A DNA stretch of 64,000 bases. Origin: Chelativorans alearensis. Lineage in GTDB: Bacteria; Pseudomonadota; Alphaproteobacteria; Rhizobiales; Rhizobiaceae. Below the pieces are notes generated by a model. That model was not told the DNA's origin and did no database searches. It saw only the letters and a program-made list of their open reading frames with translations. Shown piece after piece: positions 1 to 10,356 of the stretch. The DNA is taken from assembly GCF_010993735.1 (NCBI RefSeq), contig NZ_WQNI01000020.1:1-64000 (forward strand). Reading direction: 5' to 3'. Made by a program: the position numbers and the translations under genes. Each line of letters begins with the position of its first letter. Within the stretch, counting starts at the first letter, position 1.

Positions 1-2
1 CC

Positions 3-161
3 GACGGCGTCGTCGTCGGCACCGCCATCGTCAACGCCATCGCCAATGTCCTCGGCCAAGACGGCAAAACAACCGCAGACCCCGCCGAGGCCGTCTCGAC
101 ACTCGTCAGAGGGCTGGCACAGGGCGTCAAAGAGGCGCGACTTACAGCCGCCGAACAATGA
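3..161 (+). CDS. trpA: Tryptophan synthase alpha subunit, C-terminal fragment
   Basis: Only the last 52 residues are in the window; the gene begins upstream of base 1. The frame reads [17 protein letters not shown] near its start, the phosphate-binding C-terminal part of the TrpA TIM barrel, and ends in TGA. TrpA cleaves indole-3-glycerol phosphate to indole and glyceraldehyde-3-phosphate as part of the TrpA2B2 complex in the cytoplasm. The following gene, accD, starts 57 bases downstream on the same strand, the usual rhizobial order trpA-accD-folC. The identification rests on a short fragment plus this context. Confidence 0.85.
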   Translation, partial: DGVVVGTAIVNAIANVLGQDGKTTADPAEAVSTLVRGLAQGVKEARLTAAEQ

Positions 162-217
162 ACGCATTCTTGCCGGACAAAAGTGCTGTCCGGGACGGAA
201 ACGGAAAGGGCTAGCCC

Positions 218-1144
218 ATGAACTGGATCACCAATTATGTGCGGCCGAAGATCAGCTCCATGCTCGGCCGCCGCGATATGCCGGAGAACCTCTGGATCAA
301 GGATCCCGAGACGGGCGAGATGGTCTTCCACAAGGACCTGGAAGAGAACCAGTGGGTCATCCCCTCCTCCGGCCACCATATGAAGATCAGCGGGCGCGAG
401 CGGCTGAAATTCTTCTTCGACGACGGTGCCTACGAGACGATGGGGAACCCCAAGGCGCCAGTCGATCCGCTGAAGTTCCGCGACGAGCGACGTTACAGCG
501 ACCGCCTGCGTGACGCCAAGGCGAAGACCAACCTCGAGGACGCGGTGCTGAACGCCGTCGGTCACATCGAGGGCCAGGAGGTGCTGGCCACGGTGCAGGA
601 CTTCGCCTTCATCGGCGGCTCGCTCGGCATGGCGGCGGGCGAGGCCATCATCCGCGGCTTTGAGACGGCTGTCGAACGGCGGCTGCCGCTGGTGCTGTTC
701 GCCGCTTCCGGCGGTGCACGTATGCAGGAGGGCATCTTCTCGCTGATGCAGCTGCCGCGCACGACGGTTGCCGTCGACCGGCTGAAGGAAGCAGGGCTTC
801 CCTATATCGTCGTTCTCACCAACCCTACCACCGGCGGCGTGACCGCCTCCTATGCCATGCTGGGTGACATCCACATCGCCGAGCCAGGGGCGCTGATCGG
901 CTTCGCCGGACCGCGCGTGATCGAACAGACGATCCGCGAGAAGCTGCCCGAGGGCTTCCAGCGCTCCGAGTATCTGATGGAGCACGGTATGGTGGACATG
1001 GTGGTCTCCAGGCTGGAGATGAAGGCCACGGTGGCGCGACTCATCAAGATCCTGCTCAAGACGCACGAAGAAACCGAAAGCGCGCCTGCGGTGCTGCCGG
1101 CACCGGCCGAAGCGGAGCTTGCCGAAGCGTCCGAGCAAACCTGA
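218..1144 (+). CDS. accD: Acetyl-CoA carboxylase carboxyltransferase beta subunit
   Basis: With AccA this 308-residue protein forms the carboxyltransferase that moves CO2 from biotin-BCCP to acetyl-CoA, giving malonyl-CoA for fatty acid synthesis. The crotonase-like core is clear: [17 protein letters not shown] and [12 protein letters not shown] near residues 130-175, and [16 protein letters not shown] near 200. The N-terminal zinc ribbon normally holds CxxC pairs; here the equivalent positions are Asp29, Thr32, Ile48 and Ser51, so no zinc site can form. From memory, rhizobial AccD proteins commonly lack this finger. The ATG at 218 gives the [11 protein letters not shown] start typical of the group. 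Confidence 0.96.
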   Translation: MNWITNYVRPKISSMLGRRDMPENLWIKDPETGEMVFHKDLEENQWVIPSSGHHMKISGRERLKFFFDDGAYETMGNPKAPVDPLKFRDERRYSDRLRDAKAKTNLEDAVLNAVGHIEGQEVLATVQDFAFIGGSLGMAAGEAIIRGFETAVERRLPLVLFAASGGARMQEGIFSLMQLPRTTVAVDRLKEAGLPYIVVLTNPTTGGVTASYAMLGDIHIAEPGALIGFAGPRVIEQTIREKLPEGFQRSEYLMEHGMVDMVVSRLEMKATVARLIKILLKTHEETESAPAVLPAPAEAELAEASEQT

Positions 1145-1178
1145 TCGTGCCATCCTGCCTCGCCTTTAAGGGCAACCC

Positions 1179-2507
1179 ATGACCGTGGATACCGCCGAGC
1201 ACGCCATCGAGAGGCTGATGTCGCTCCATCCGAAGGGCTTCGACCTGGCGCTGGAGCGCATCGAGCGGCTGCTTCAACGTCTGGGCAACCCGCACGAGAA
1301 GCTGCCGCCGGTCATCCACATCGCCGGCACGAACGGCAAGGGTTCGGCCGCCGCCTTCGCGCGCGCGCTTATCGAAGCCTCCGGCAAGACCGCGCACGTC
1401 CACACCTCCCCCCACCTGGTGAACTGGCACGAGCGCTACCGCCTCGCCGCCCCCGGCGGAGGGCGGCTGGTGGAGGATGCGGTGCTGGCCGAGGCGGTAG
1501 AGCGGGTGGCGGAGGCCAATAGTGGCGAGCAGATCACGGTCTTCGAGATCCTAACCGCGGTCATGTTCGTGCTCTTTTCCGAGCATCCCGCGGATGCGGC
1601 CATCGTCGAGGTCGGGCTCGGCGGGCGCTTCGATGCCACCAACGTCATCGCGCACCCCGCCGTCAGCCTCATCATGCCGGTCTCGCTCGATCATGAGGCC
1701 TACCTGGGCGACCGGGTGGAGCTGATCGCGGCGGAGAAGGCCGGCATCATCAAGGCCGGCTCGCCAGTCGTCATCGGCCAGCAGGAGTGGGACGCGGCGC
1801 GCGACGTGCTGGTGGAGACGGCGGAGCGGCTCGACTGTCCGCTCAAGATCTACGGGCAGGATTTCATCGCCGTGGAAGAGAACGGCCGCATGGTCTATCA
1901 GGATGAAGACGGCCTCTTCGATCTGCCGCTGCCGCGCCTTGCCGGCCGCCATCAGATCGCCAACGCAGCGGCGGCTATCGCCGCGATCAGGGCCGCCGGC
2001 TTCACCGTCGGTCACCGCACGGCCGAGCGCGCCATGTCCACCGTCTCATGGCCGGGACGCCTGCAGAGGCTGCCCGAGGGCCGGCTCTCGACGATCGCTC
2101 CAGAGGGCACGGAAATCTGGATCGACGGCGGGCACAACCCCGGCGCCGGGGCAGTGATCGCCGAGGCCCTGGCGGAAGCGGAGGAGAAGCGGCCGCGGCC
2201 GCTCTTCCTCGTAGCCGGTATGCTCAACACCAAGAACCAGACCGGCTATTTTCGCGCCTTCGAGGGCATGGCGCGGCATGTCTATACCGTGCCTGTGGAA
2301 AGCAGCGACGCCGGCACGCCCAACAGCGAGCTCGCCGCCCGCGCCAACACCGCCGGCCTTTCGGCGGAGCCGGTGAACTCGGTCTCCAATGCCCTGAAGC
2401 TGCTGGCCGACACGTGGGACGGCGAGGTGCCGCCGCGCATCCTGATCTGCGGTTCGCTCTATCTCGTCGGCGAGGTCTTGGCGGAGAACGGCACGCCGCC
2501 GGATTGA
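1179..2507 (+). CDS. folC: Bifunctional folylpolyglutamate synthase / dihydrofolate synthase
   Basis: FolC adds L-glutamate to dihydropteroate and then to folates, using ATP, in the cytoplasm. The 442-residue length fits the family. The Mur-ligase-type ATP loop GTNGKGS is at residues 50-56, the metal/folate region VEVGLGGRFDATNV lies near 145-158, the SLDHEAYLGD segment follows, and the C-terminal domain carries WIDGGHNPGAG. It lies 34 bases after accD on the same strand and probably shares its transcript. A strong hairpin 34 bases past the stop separates it from the convergent trxA. Confidence 0.96.
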   Translation: MTVDTAEHAIERLMSLHPKGFDLALERIERLLQRLGNPHEKLPPVIHIAGTNGKGSAAAFARALIEASGKTAHVHTSPHLVNWHERYRLAAPGGGRLVEDAVLAEAVERVAEANSGEQITVFEILTAVMFVLFSEHPADAAIVEVGLGGRFDATNVIAHPAVSLIMPVSLDHEAYLGDRVELIAAEKAGIIKAGSPVVIGQQEWDAARDVLVETAERLDCPLKIYGQDFIAVEENGRMVYQDEDGLFDLPLPRLAGRHQIANAAAAIAAIRAAGFTVGHRTAERAMSTVSWPGRLQRLPEGRLSTIAPEGTEIWIDGGHNPGAGAVIAEALAEAEEKRPRPLFLVAGMLNTKNQTGYFRAFEGMARHVYTVPVESSDAGTPNSELAARANTAGLSAEPVNSVSNALKLLADTWDGEVPPRILICGSLYLVGEVLAENGTPPD

Positions 2508-2540
2508 GAGGCAGTAGAGAGAGGTAGCCCGCTTCAAAGA

Positions 2541-2566
2541 GAAAGCCCGGCTTTCACCGGGCTTTC
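2541..2566. terminator. Bidirectional terminator between folC and trxA
   Basis: GAAAGCCCGG and CCGGGCTTTC form a perfect 10-bp stem around the 6-base loop CTTTCA. It lies between the convergent ends of folC and trxA, with an A-rich arm on one side and CTTTCTGTAT on the other, so it can terminate transcripts from both directions. Confidence 0.85.
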
Positions 2567-2593
2567 TGTATACTCGAATACCGCTCAGGCCGG

Positions 2594-2917
2594 TTATGCA
2601 ACCGCGCCGCCGATCCACGCCGACAGCACGGTCTTCGGCGCGGCACCGACCTTCATGTCGGCCACTTCACCGTTCTTGAACAGCATCAGCGTGGGAATGG
2701 AGCGCACGCCGTACTGCGCGGCCAGTTCGGGGTTCTCGTCGATGTTGAGCTTGGCGACCTTGATCTTGCCGCCCAGCTCGGCCGAGATCTCCTCGAGGGC
2801 GGGGGAGATCATCTTGCAGGGGCCGCACCATTCCGCCCAGAAATCCACCACCACAGGCTCGCTCGCCTGCAGCACGTCGGCCTGAAAATTGCTGTTGTCT
2901 ACGGTGACGGTGGCCAT
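2594..2917 (-). CDS. trxA: Thioredoxin
   Basis: A 107-residue thioredoxin with the redox-active WCGPC motif (Cys31 and Cys34) and the cis-proline segment RSIPTLMLF. It reduces protein disulfides in the cytoplasm with electrons from thioredoxin reductase. The open frame extends further upstream, but the ATG at 2917 (MATVTVDN) has AAGGAGAG just before it and gives the normal length. It is the last gene of the minus-strand run addB-addA-trxA, a common alphaproteobacterial arrangement. Confidence 0.97.
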   Translation of the reverse strand: MATVTVDNSNFQADVLQASEPVVVDFWAEWCGPCKMISPALEEISAELGGKIKVAKLNIDENPELAAQYGVRSIPTLMLFKNGEVADMKVGAAPKTVLSAWIGGAVA

Positions 2918-2991
2918 CAGCCTCTCCTTGTCTCGGCAAGTGTCGCCCCGACATGTGGGGCCGGGCGGGGAAGGGTTCAAGCACCCTTTTC

Positions 2992-5900
2992 TCACGCTCT
3001 CGTGAGTCGGGCAAGGGCGGCGGCCATGTCCGACTCGCTCACGGGGAGAAGGCGCGGAACCTCGGTGAAAAGCAGCGCGGCGGAGACATGGCGGCCCGGA
3101 TAAAGCGGCTTCAAGAGCTCCGCGTAGAGCGCAAGCTGGGCCACATAGGGCAGTGGCACCTCGGCAAGAGCGGCGGGTGCAGGACGGTTGGTCTTGTAGT
3201 CGACGATGAGCACCGCCTCCTCCGTCACGGCCAAGCGGTCGACCTTGCCGGCGACGGCGCGGCGCGCTCCGCCGATGGTCAATTCACCCATCACGGAGAC
3301 CTCGGCCCGTGAGGCCGGGGCGAAAAGCGGCGAGAAACGGGCGTCCCGCAGGATCGCCAGGACGGAGTCGAGGGCGCCTTCCGTCTCTCCCTCGGGCCAG
3401 CCGGCGCCGGCCCGCTCCAGATAGCGGCGGGCTGCCGTTTCGCGCTCGGGGGGCGGCAGATTGGGTAGGACCTGCAGCAAGCGATGCACCGCATTGCCCC
3501 GCTCCAGGGCAAGGCCCGGCCTATCCGAGCCGTCGAGGACGGGTGAACGCAGCGAGGGGGTTATCTCAAAGCCGCCGTCGATCAACGCGGCGGCACCCGA
3601 CGGCGACAGCGGGCGCGGCAGTGAGGGCGGGGGCGGCAACGGCTGTCTCATTTCCGGCGGCAAGGGCTCGACCGTCGTTTCGGGCGCGGCCACGGCCTCC
3701 GCCGGCCCCGCCTCGGAAAGCGGCGTGACGCGAAAGCGCAGCACGGGCGCGCAATCCTTCGGATCGTCCCGTTCCTCGGTCTCCGCCTGGCCGGCGAAGG
3801 CATCGCGCACGAGCGTCTGCCAGGTGGAGGGAGCGGGCCGCGCGCCATGATAGCCGCAGACGATCAGCCGGTCCTCGGCTCGCGTCATGCCGACATAGAG
3901 CAGACGGCGGTACTCGTCCTCCGCCTTCTCCCGCGCGTCCGCCTCGAAGCGGCGGGCAAGCGAATTGGAAAGATCCTTGCCCTGACGCCACAGATAACCG
4001 GTGACCGGCCGGGCCTCCCGCATCGGGAAAGGCATGAGTATCGGCAGGTGGCTGTTGCTGACCGGCGCGCTGCCGGGGTCTACGAGAAAGACCACCGGTG
4101 CCTCCAGCCCCTTGGCCGCGTGCACGGTCATGATACGGATTTCGTCGCGCGACTGGTCCATCTCGCGCTTGATCTCGGGGGCGGCGCCCTCCAGCGTCTC
4201 CAAAAGCGCCTCCAGGCCGACCAGGCCCGTCTTCTCGCCCGTCAGACAGAAGGAAAGGAACTCGTCGAGGATATCGTGTGCCTCGTGCCCCAGCCGGGCG
4301 ACGAAGCGGCTGCGGGCGCCTTCGCGCTCGGGCGTGCCGGCGAGCACGCCGGCATAGAACTCGAAGACCGGCTTGAAGGCGGCTTGCGCCTGCCAGTCAA
4401 CCAGCGTCTCGAGGACCGCTCCCAGCGCGCCATCGACCTTCGCCTTCTCGCGCAGCGCCGCGAACAGGGAGACACCGTCGGCGCGCGGCCAGGCGAGGTG
4501 GAACAGCGCCTCCTCGTCGAGCCCGAAGAGCGGGCTCTTGAGCACCGCCGCCAGCGATAGGTCGTCGTGGGGCTGCAGGAGAAAGCGGCCGAGCGCCGTC
4601 AGATCCTTGACGGCGATATGGGCCGTTAGGCGCAGGCGGTCGGCGCCGGCCACGGAGATGTAACGATTCTTCAGGCTGCGCGACAGCGCATGGACGAAGC
4701 GGTCGCGCTTCCTGACCAGGACCATGATGTCGCCCGGCCGCAGGCGCCGGCCCTGCCCTTCCAGGATCTCGCCGTCCTTCAGCCAGCGCTCGATCTTGTC
4801 GGCGATCACCTCGGCAAGCCTTGCTGCGGGGGCAGAGGCATGATCGACGGCCAGCGTCCAATCGTCCGGCTCCTCCACGACCTCCGGACTCAGCGGAGAC
4901 CAGACCTCCACATAGCCGGGCGCGTTCTCGCGGACGGCCTCATGCTCGATCAGCTCGGGATCGCGGGTGAGGCCGCGGCGCGCCTCCTCGCGGGAAAACA
5001 CCAGGTCGACCGCGCGCAGCACGTCGTAGGTGGAGCGGAAGGAGCGCTTCAGCCGCACCTTCGCAAAGCGCCCGCCGCCTTGCGGGACGCGCTTGTCGAA
5101 GGCGGCGCCGCTCTCGGCGAAGGCGGCAGGTTCGGCACCCTGGAAAGAGTAGATCGACTGCTTCTCGTCGCCGACGGCAAAGATCGTGCGCTCCACGCCT
5201 GCACGTGATCCTTCGCCGGCAAAGAACTCTTCCGCGAGTTGCCGCACGATCTGCCATTGAGGCGGGCTCGTGTCCTGCGCCTCGTCGATCAGGATATGGT
5301 CGATGCCACGGTCGAGCTTGTACTGCACCCAGGGGCCTACGTCCTGGCGGGCGAGAAGCCGCATGGTGCGCATGATGAGGTCGCTGAAATCGAGGAAGCC
5401 GCGCGCCCGCTTCAGCCGCTCGTAGCGGGAGATCAGCGCATCGGCGATGCCGAGTGCAGCGCTTGTCGCCTCCAGCATACGGTAGAGCGCCAGCCGGTCG
5501 GCGGCCTTCTGCAGGAAGGCCGCCGCCTCAAGATAGCGCTCGTAGAGGCCGGGTAAGCGGTCCTTCAGCGCCGCCCTGAAGGTGCCCTCTCCGTAAGGGT
5601 CGCCGCCCGTCTTGAGGAAGCCTTCGGCAAGCAGTTCCAGCCGGCGCACGGGGTCGACCTCCGCAAAGCCCAGCGAGGCGGTGGGGACGATGTTTTTCAG
5701 CACCGCGCGCGCGTGGGTCTCCTCGGCGGCGGCGACAAAGCGGCCATATTCCGCCGGATCGAAGCCGGGCACCGGCCAGGCCGAGGCGGCAAGGTTTTCG
5801 GCGGTCTCACCTTCGGTAAAGCCGAACTCGGCGAGAAGCTCAGGCAGGCAGGAGACACCGTCGGTTATGGCATCGATGAAAAGGCGCAGTTCCTCGCGTT

Positions 5901-6513
5901 TCGCCACAATCTCGGTGAGCAGCCGCTGCAGACCGCTCTCGCCGCTGCGCTCCAATACCTGCGCGAAAGCCTCCGTCATCGGGCCATCACCCACGGCGGC
6001 GACGGCGGTCAGAAGGTCGCGCCGCGCCTCGCCGAACAACGCTTCTTCCATCTGCGCGTCCAAGAGCTCGAAGTGGCCGGCGATGTTCGCCTCCAGAGGG
6101 AACTGGTGCAGGATCGCCTCGCAGAAGGCGTGGATGGTCTGGATCTTCAGGCCGCCCGGCGTTTCCAGCGCACGTGCGAAGAGCTGGCGCGCGCGGCGCA
6201 GCTTTTCGGATCCCGGACTGCGGCCTTCGAGGCTGGCGATCTCCTCGGCAAGCTTCTCGTCCGGCAGCAAGCTCCAGCCGGCGAGCTTTTCGAACACCCG
6301 GTTGGCCATATTGGCGGCGGCGGCGCGCGTATAGGTAAGGCAGAGGATCTTCGATGGGTCCGTACCCTTCAGGAGAAGGCGGATGACGCGGCTTGCCAGC
6401 ACATGCGTCTTGCCCGAGCCGGCATGGGCCGACACCCAGGCCGAGAGCGCCGGGTCCGAGGCGAGCGCCTGGTTCTTCAGCGTATCCTCGGGGATGCGGA
6501 GAGGCCTCTTCAT
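2992..6513 (-). CDS. addA: Double-strand break repair helicase AddA
   Basis: The 1173-residue helicase-nuclease subunit of AddAB, the alphaproteobacterial counterpart of RecBCD, which resects double-strand ends for RecA-dependent repair. UvrD-like helicase motifs are visible: Walker A AGSGKT at residues 31-36, motif Ia [17 protein letters not shown], Walker [15 protein letters not shown], and [14 protein letters not shown] near the end of the helicase part. The C-terminal PD-(D/E)xK nuclease motif is [11 protein letters not shown], near residue 1105. Its ATG overlaps the addB stop as ATGA, so translation is probably coupled. No frameshift is seen. Confidence 0.96.
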   Translation of the reverse strand: MKRPLRIPEDTLKNQALASDPALSAWVSAHAGSGKTHVLASRVIRLLLKGTDPSKILCLTYTRAAAANMANRVFEKLAGWSLLPDEKLAEEIASLEGRSPGSEKLRRARQLFARALETPGGLKIQTIHAFCEAILHQFPLEANIAGHFELLDAQMEEALFGEARRDLLTAVAAVGDGPMTEAFAQVLERSGESGLQRLLTEIVAKREELRLFIDAITDGVSCLPELLAEFGFTEGETAENLAASAWPVPGFDPAEYGRFVAAAEETHARAVLKNIVPTASLGFAEVDPVRRLELLAEGFLKTGGDPYGEGTFRAALKDRLPGLYERYLEAAAFLQKAADRLALYRMLEATSAALGIADALISRYERLKRARGFLDFSDLIMRTMRLLARQDVGPWVQYKLDRGIDHILIDEAQDTSPPQWQIVRQLAEEFFAGEGSRAGVERTIFAVGDEKQSIYSFQGAEPAAFAESGAAFDKRVPQGGGRFAKVRLKRSFRSTYDVLRAVDLVFSREEARRGLTRDPELIEHEAVRENAPGYVEVWSPLSPEVVEEPDDWTLAVDHASAPAARLAEVIADKIERWLKDGEILEGQGRRLRPGDIMVLVRKRDRFVHALSRSLKNRYISVAGADRLRLTAHIAVKDLTALGRFLLQPHDDLSLAAVLKSPLFGLDEEALFHLAWPRADGVSLFAALREKAKVDGALGAVLETLVDWQAQAAFKPVFEFYAGVLAGTPEREGARSRFVARLGHEAHDILDEFLSFCLTGEKTGLVGLEALLETLEGAAPEIKREMDQSRDEIRIMTVHAAKGLEAPVVFLVDPGSAPVSNSHLPILMPFPMREARPVTGYLWRQGKDLSNSLARRFEADAREKAEDEYRRLLYVGMTRAEDRLIVCGYHGARPAPSTWQTLVRDAFAGQAETEERDDPKDCAPVLRFRVTPLSEAGPAEAVAAPETTVEPLPPEMRQPLPPPPSLPRPLSPSGAAALIDGGFEITPSLRSPVLDGSDRPGLALERGNAVHRLLQVLPNLPPPERETAARRYLERAGAGWPEGETEGALDSVLAILRDARFSPLFAPASRAEVSVMGELTIGGARRAVAGKVDRLAVTEEAVLIVDYKTNRPAPAALAEVPLPYVAQLALYAELLKPLYPGRHVSAALLFTEVPRLLPVSESDMAAALARLTRA

Positions 6514-9500
6514 TCGGCCTCCTCTTCGCCCGTGTCACCCCCCGCCGACCACTCCAGGACACGCGCCAGATGGTCGTAGTCGCCCTCCATGTCGCCTTCC
6601 TTGAAGGGCAGCGCGCGGGAAAGATAGCCGGCTTCCAGGGAGTCGTAATAGGCGAGCAGCCGTTCGAGCCGTTGCCAGGCCTCTTCCGCGAGCGCTGGTC
6701 CCGTCTTCTGGCTGTCCTTGATTTCCAGGATCGATTCGGGCTCCACCGCGCCGTTCGCCTTCAGCCGCACATAGCATAATTCGTCAGGAGCGGGGTTGCC
6801 CAGCCCGGTAAAGGCGCCGCGGCTCAAAAGAGCGGCCTCCAAGGCTAGCTGCGGGGCGAGCAGGCGGTGCGCCTGCACCTTGGAAGGATTGGAGCCGGTC
6901 TTGTAATCGATGATATCGGCACGGTTGCCGGAGCGCGTGTCGATGCGATCAGCGCGGCCGGCAAGCAGCTTGCCGGTGGCACCGACTTCGAGCGGTTCGG
7001 CGCGGATTTCGGCGTGGCGAGCGACGACACCCTCGGCGCGCTCATGCTCCCAGAGGATGACGTTGTGCGCCGTGCGCTCGAAGCGCGGCCACCATACTGC
7101 CTCGACATCGGCGGGAAGGCCGGCCTCGGCAAAGAGCGCCCGGCCAGTGGCAAGCAGATTGTCCAGCGCATCGGCGCCGCAGGGGTCGGCGCCAGACTGG
7201 ATAAATGCCTGCAAGATGTCGTGGAACAGCGTACCGCGCTCTGCCGCGCCCGGATCGCGGATCAGCGGGTCGAGGGGGGAGAGGCCTAGTATGCGCTTCG
7301 CGTAGACGGCGTAGGGATCGCGGCGCAGCGTCTCGATCTCGGTGACGGAGAAACGCTGCGGCCGCGCTTCCAGTGGCGGCTTGGGGCATGGGCGCGGCAC
7401 AAACGGCTCATCCATGCTGGTTTCCAGCGCGTGCGCCCAGTCGATAAAGCGGCGGCCGCGCGCCTTGGTGGCGTCCGTCTCCGCCGGGCCGGCGCAGGCG
7501 GCAAGCCGCTGCAGCCAGCGCGAGGCGACAGCGGGCGCATCGCCAGCGCGGGCCGAGCGGGAAAGCACGACCTCGGGCGCGCCCAGCGCCATCATGAAAT
7601 CGTGCGCGGCAAGGCCGATGCGCCGCTCCGGCGGCTCGAGCGAAAGCTCGGCCTTCATGAGGCGCGACATGAAACGGTCGGAAGCCGGCACCTGCGGCCA
7701 CGTGCCCTCGTTAAGCCCGCCCAGCACCAGAGTGTCGACGCTCTGCAGGCGCGCCTCCAGCGTGCCCCAGATGGCGACGCGATGGTCGGCGCCGTGCGCC
7801 GGCTTCACCACCTGGCCGGCGATGAGCGCGGCAAAGACGTCCGGCCACTCCGCAAGCGCCACCTCCAGCGCCGAGTGGCTGTCGACCAATTCGCGTAGGA
7901 ACCGCGCCAGCGCTTCGCCCGCTTCGCCGCCATAAAGCGTGGCCAGGCTGCCGTCGGTATCGCGGGCCAGCGCCTCCAGCGCCAGGACCGAAGCGCGCAC
8001 TGCTGCGGCGAGGCCGACAGAGCGCTCGCCCCGCAACGCGGTGAGCGGCGTCAGCGCCTTTTCGAGCGCCACCAGAACCTCGCGCGCCTCGGTGAGGTTC
8101 CGCTTGGTCAGCCGGCCGAACCAGAAAGGCTTGCGCGCGTCGGCGAGGGCAGCGTGACGCGTGTCGAACAGGGCGGAAAGCGTGGCGACGTCTGGCCGCC
8201 CCGTCCCACCGCGCAGCGCCACCAGCTCGATCAGCTCCGCCGCGCCGCGCACCTGTTGACGCGGAATGCCGAGCTGCAAGAGCGGATGTTTCAGGAGACC
8301 GATGATCGCCACCGGTTCACCGGGCCGGCACACGGCCTCCAGCATGAGCCGCATCAGTGTGGCCGGCACGCTGTCGGCAAGCGGGCTGCCGCCCGAATCG
8401 TCGGCCTCGATGCCGAAACGGCGCAGCTCCGCCGCCACCCGCCGCGCCAGCGCCCGATCGGGCGTGACAAGCGCGGCCGTCTTCCGTTCATGGGCGACGG
8501 CTTGGCGCAGCGCCACGGCGACGGCGAGCGCCTCCTCGCGCTCGTTTGCCGCCTCGACCAGGCTAACGCCGGCCAACGCGCCGTCGCGCAAGGCCCGGTC
8601 GACGCTCTCTCTGTTGCCGGCCCACAGCTCGGTTGTCTCCGCCGGCCGCAACGCCTCGCTCATCAGCCGGCGCCGCGCGGCCAGCGCGGGCGGCGGCGCG
8701 GCAAGTTCGGCCACGTCGGCGCGGGCGATGCCGATGCCGCCGGTGAGCTTCTTCAGGCCGAATTGTGGATGGCCGCAGGCCGCGGGCTCCTCGCTCGCGC
8801 CCACCGCCTGCCAGGAGGGCTCGTCAAGATAACGGTCAAGACCGGGCAGAACCACGGCGCCGTTATCGAGGCGGGCGATCGTTGCGAGCAGCCGAGCCGT
8901 GGCGGGTATCGAGCCGGTGGAGCCGGCGGCGATCACAGGGCCGCTCCCGGGATTGCGCTTCAGCCTCGCGGCTTCAGCCGCCAGCATGGCGTTCCGGTGG
9001 GCGGCAGGGTTCGAGCGGTTGCGCTCGGCCAGCAGGTCCGGCCACGCGGCGGTGACGATGTCCAGGAAATCGAGAGTGACCTGCCACCAGCCGGCAAGCT
9101 CCTCCGGCACCAGATCCGCGAGCTTTGTCCAGTCGGCTTCCTCGGTCTCGATCTCGTCCATCAGGGCGGCAAGGTCGCGGGCGAGCCACAGGCTGTCGCT
9201 CAGCGAAGCCGGCACGACCACGCCTTCTTCGAAGAGCGCGGCGACATGCGCCGGCACACGCGCCTTCCAAGCCCGCACCAGCGGCGCGAGCAGCAGGACG
9301 CGCTCGAGCCCGCCGATGGGCGGCGCATGGTCGAGGACGGCGGCCCCGCCCTCGCCTTCGAGATCGGCAAGATCGGCCTCGAACTCGCCGAGGGGGCGGA
9401 TAACAGGCAGGATGGCGGAGCGGCCGCCGAGCCGCTCGACCAGCACACTCCTCAGTTCCCGCGCCGCGCGGCGGGTGGGCAGGTAGATTGTCGCCTCGGC

Positions 9501-9635
9501 GAGCGCCAGCGGATCGCCGTCGTGGCGAAAGCCCGGCACCAGCGCACCGGACAAAAGCGCCTCGGCAAGCGCCGGCAGGAAGGGCACGCCAGGCGGGATG
9601 GAGAAGACGCGCGGCGTTGTGCGCGCCGCGGTCAC
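6510..9635 (-). CDS. addB: Double-strand break repair protein AddB
   Basis: A 1041-residue AddB of the alphaproteobacterial type. It partners AddA and supplies the second nuclease domain, with motif IDYKTGSNPSKVQ about 130 residues from the C-terminus. The N-terminal region (YLPTRRAARELRSVLVE) matches the inactivated helicase-like fold of AddB. The start is GTG at 9635, overlapping the stop of the upstream nucleotidyltransferase as GTGA. Four-base overlaps on both sides show one translationally coupled unit with addA. Confidence 0.94.
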   Translation of the reverse strand: MTAARTTPRVFSIPPGVPFLPALAEALLSGALVPGFRHDGDPLALAEATIYLPTRRAARELRSVLVERLGGRSAILPVIRPLGEFEADLADLEGEGGAAVLDHAPPIGGLERVLLLAPLVRAWKARVPAHVAALFEEGVVVPASLSDSLWLARDLAALMDEIETEEADWTKLADLVPEELAGWWQVTLDFLDIVTAAWPDLLAERNRSNPAAHRNAMLAAEAARLKRNPGSGPVIAAGSTGSIPATARLLATIARLDNGAVVLPGLDRYLDEPSWQAVGASEEPAACGHPQFGLKKLTGGIGIARADVAELAAPPPALAARRRLMSEALRPAETTELWAGNRESVDRALRDGALAGVSLVEAANEREEALAVAVALRQAVAHERKTAALVTPDRALARRVAAELRRFGIEADDSGGSPLADSVPATLMRLMLEAVCRPGEPVAIIGLLKHPLLQLGIPRQQVRGAAELIELVALRGGTGRPDVATLSALFDTRHAALADARKPFWFGRLTKRNLTEAREVLVALEKALTPLTALRGERSVGLAAAVRASVLALEALARDTDGSLATLYGGEAGEALARFLRELVDSHSALEVALAEWPDVFAALIAGQVVKPAHGADHRVAIWGTLEARLQSVDTLVLGGLNEGTWPQVPASDRFMSRLMKAELSLEPPERRIGLAAHDFMMALGAPEVVLSRSARAGDAPAVASRWLQRLAACAGPAETDATKARGRRFIDWAHALETSMDEPFVPRPCPKPPLEARPQRFSVTEIETLRRDPYAVYAKRILGLSPLDPLIRDPGAAERGTLFHDILQAFIQSGADPCGADALDNLLATGRALFAEAGLPADVEAVWWPRFERTAHNVILWEHERAEGVVARHAEIRAEPLEVGATGKLLAGRADRIDTRSGNRADIIDYKTGSNPSKVQAHRLLAPQLALEAALLSRGAFTGLGNPAPDELCYVRLKANGAVEPESILEIKDSQKTGPALAEEAWQRLERLLAYYDSLEAGYLSRALPFKEGDMEGDYDHLARVLEWSAGGDTGEEEAE

Positions 9636-10348
9636 GGGGCCGCGCCGAGCCGCCGCAGCGCCGCCTCCGCGGGAGCGATCGCCCCGGGCGTGCCGACGGT
9701 GATCCAGTGGCCGTCGAGGGGCAGGCCGAAGAACCGGCCCGAAGCGGCGGCTTGGTCGAACTGCATGTTGAGGGAATGCGGGCCGGCGGGAGCGCCGGCG
9801 AACAGGCGCGGATGGACGATGAAGGCGCCGGCATAGATAAAGCCGCCCTCCCCGTTGCGCGCGCGTTTCAGCCGCCCTTCCTCATCCATGGTGAAATCCA
9901 CCTTGCCCGTATGGCCCGTGGCGGATGCCGGATCCGCTAGGAGCATGAGTATATCCATGCGGGCGACGTCCCATGCAAGGGCAAGGCGCCCAAGGTTCGG
10001 CTCGCTCCGGTCGATCCAGAACGTGTCCGCGTTGAGGACGAGGAAGGGCTCCATCCCCAGAAGGGGAAGCGCCTTGACGACGCCGCCACCCGAATCGAGC
10101 AGCATGTCGCGTTCATCCGAGATCGTTATCCGGGGGGCGGTGCGCCGGCCAAGATGGGCGGTCATCAAATCCGGCAGGTGGTGGATATTGACCACCGCCT
10201 CCGCCACGCCCGCCCGTTGCAGCGCGTCGAGCCCCCAGTCGATCAGCGGCTTTCCGGCGACGGGCACGAGCGGCTTCGGCGTCGTTTCCGTCAACGGCCG
10301 CATGCGCGTGCCGAGGCCGGCGGCGAGCATCATGGCCTTCTGCGGCAT
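9632..10348 (-). CDS. Sugar-1-phosphate nucleotidyltransferase, MurU-like
   Basis: A 238-residue nucleotidyltransferase with the family signature LAAGLGTRMRPLT followed by PKPLVPVAGKPLID, and the metal-binding LNADTFW. Genes in this position before addB in alphaproteobacteria are usually MurU-like, transferring UMP to N-acetylmuramate-1-phosphate in cell-wall recycling. A mannose-1-phosphate guanylyltransferase activity cannot be excluded from sequence. The ATG at 10348 (MPQKAMMLAAG) was chosen because residues upstream of it are unlike the family. The usual partners amgK (sugar kinase) and tsaE do not precede it here; queG does, 8 bases away. Confidence 0.85.
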   Translation of the reverse strand: MPQKAMMLAAGLGTRMRPLTETTPKPLVPVAGKPLIDWGLDALQRAGVAEAVVNIHHLPDLMTAHLGRRTAPRITISDERDMLLDSGGGVVKALPLLGMEPFLVLNADTFWIDRSEPNLGRLALAWDVARMDILMLLADPASATGHTGKVDFTMDEEGRLKRARNGEGGFIYAGAFIVHPRLFAGAPAGPHSLNMQFDQAAASGRFFGLPLDGHWITVGTPGAIAPAEAALRRLGAAP

Positions 10349-10356
10349 TCTCCCGT

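Noticed and set aside
8154-9836. Long plus-strand open frame opposite addB
   Set aside because: addB is intact and coupled to its neighbours; this frame shows only shadow composition.
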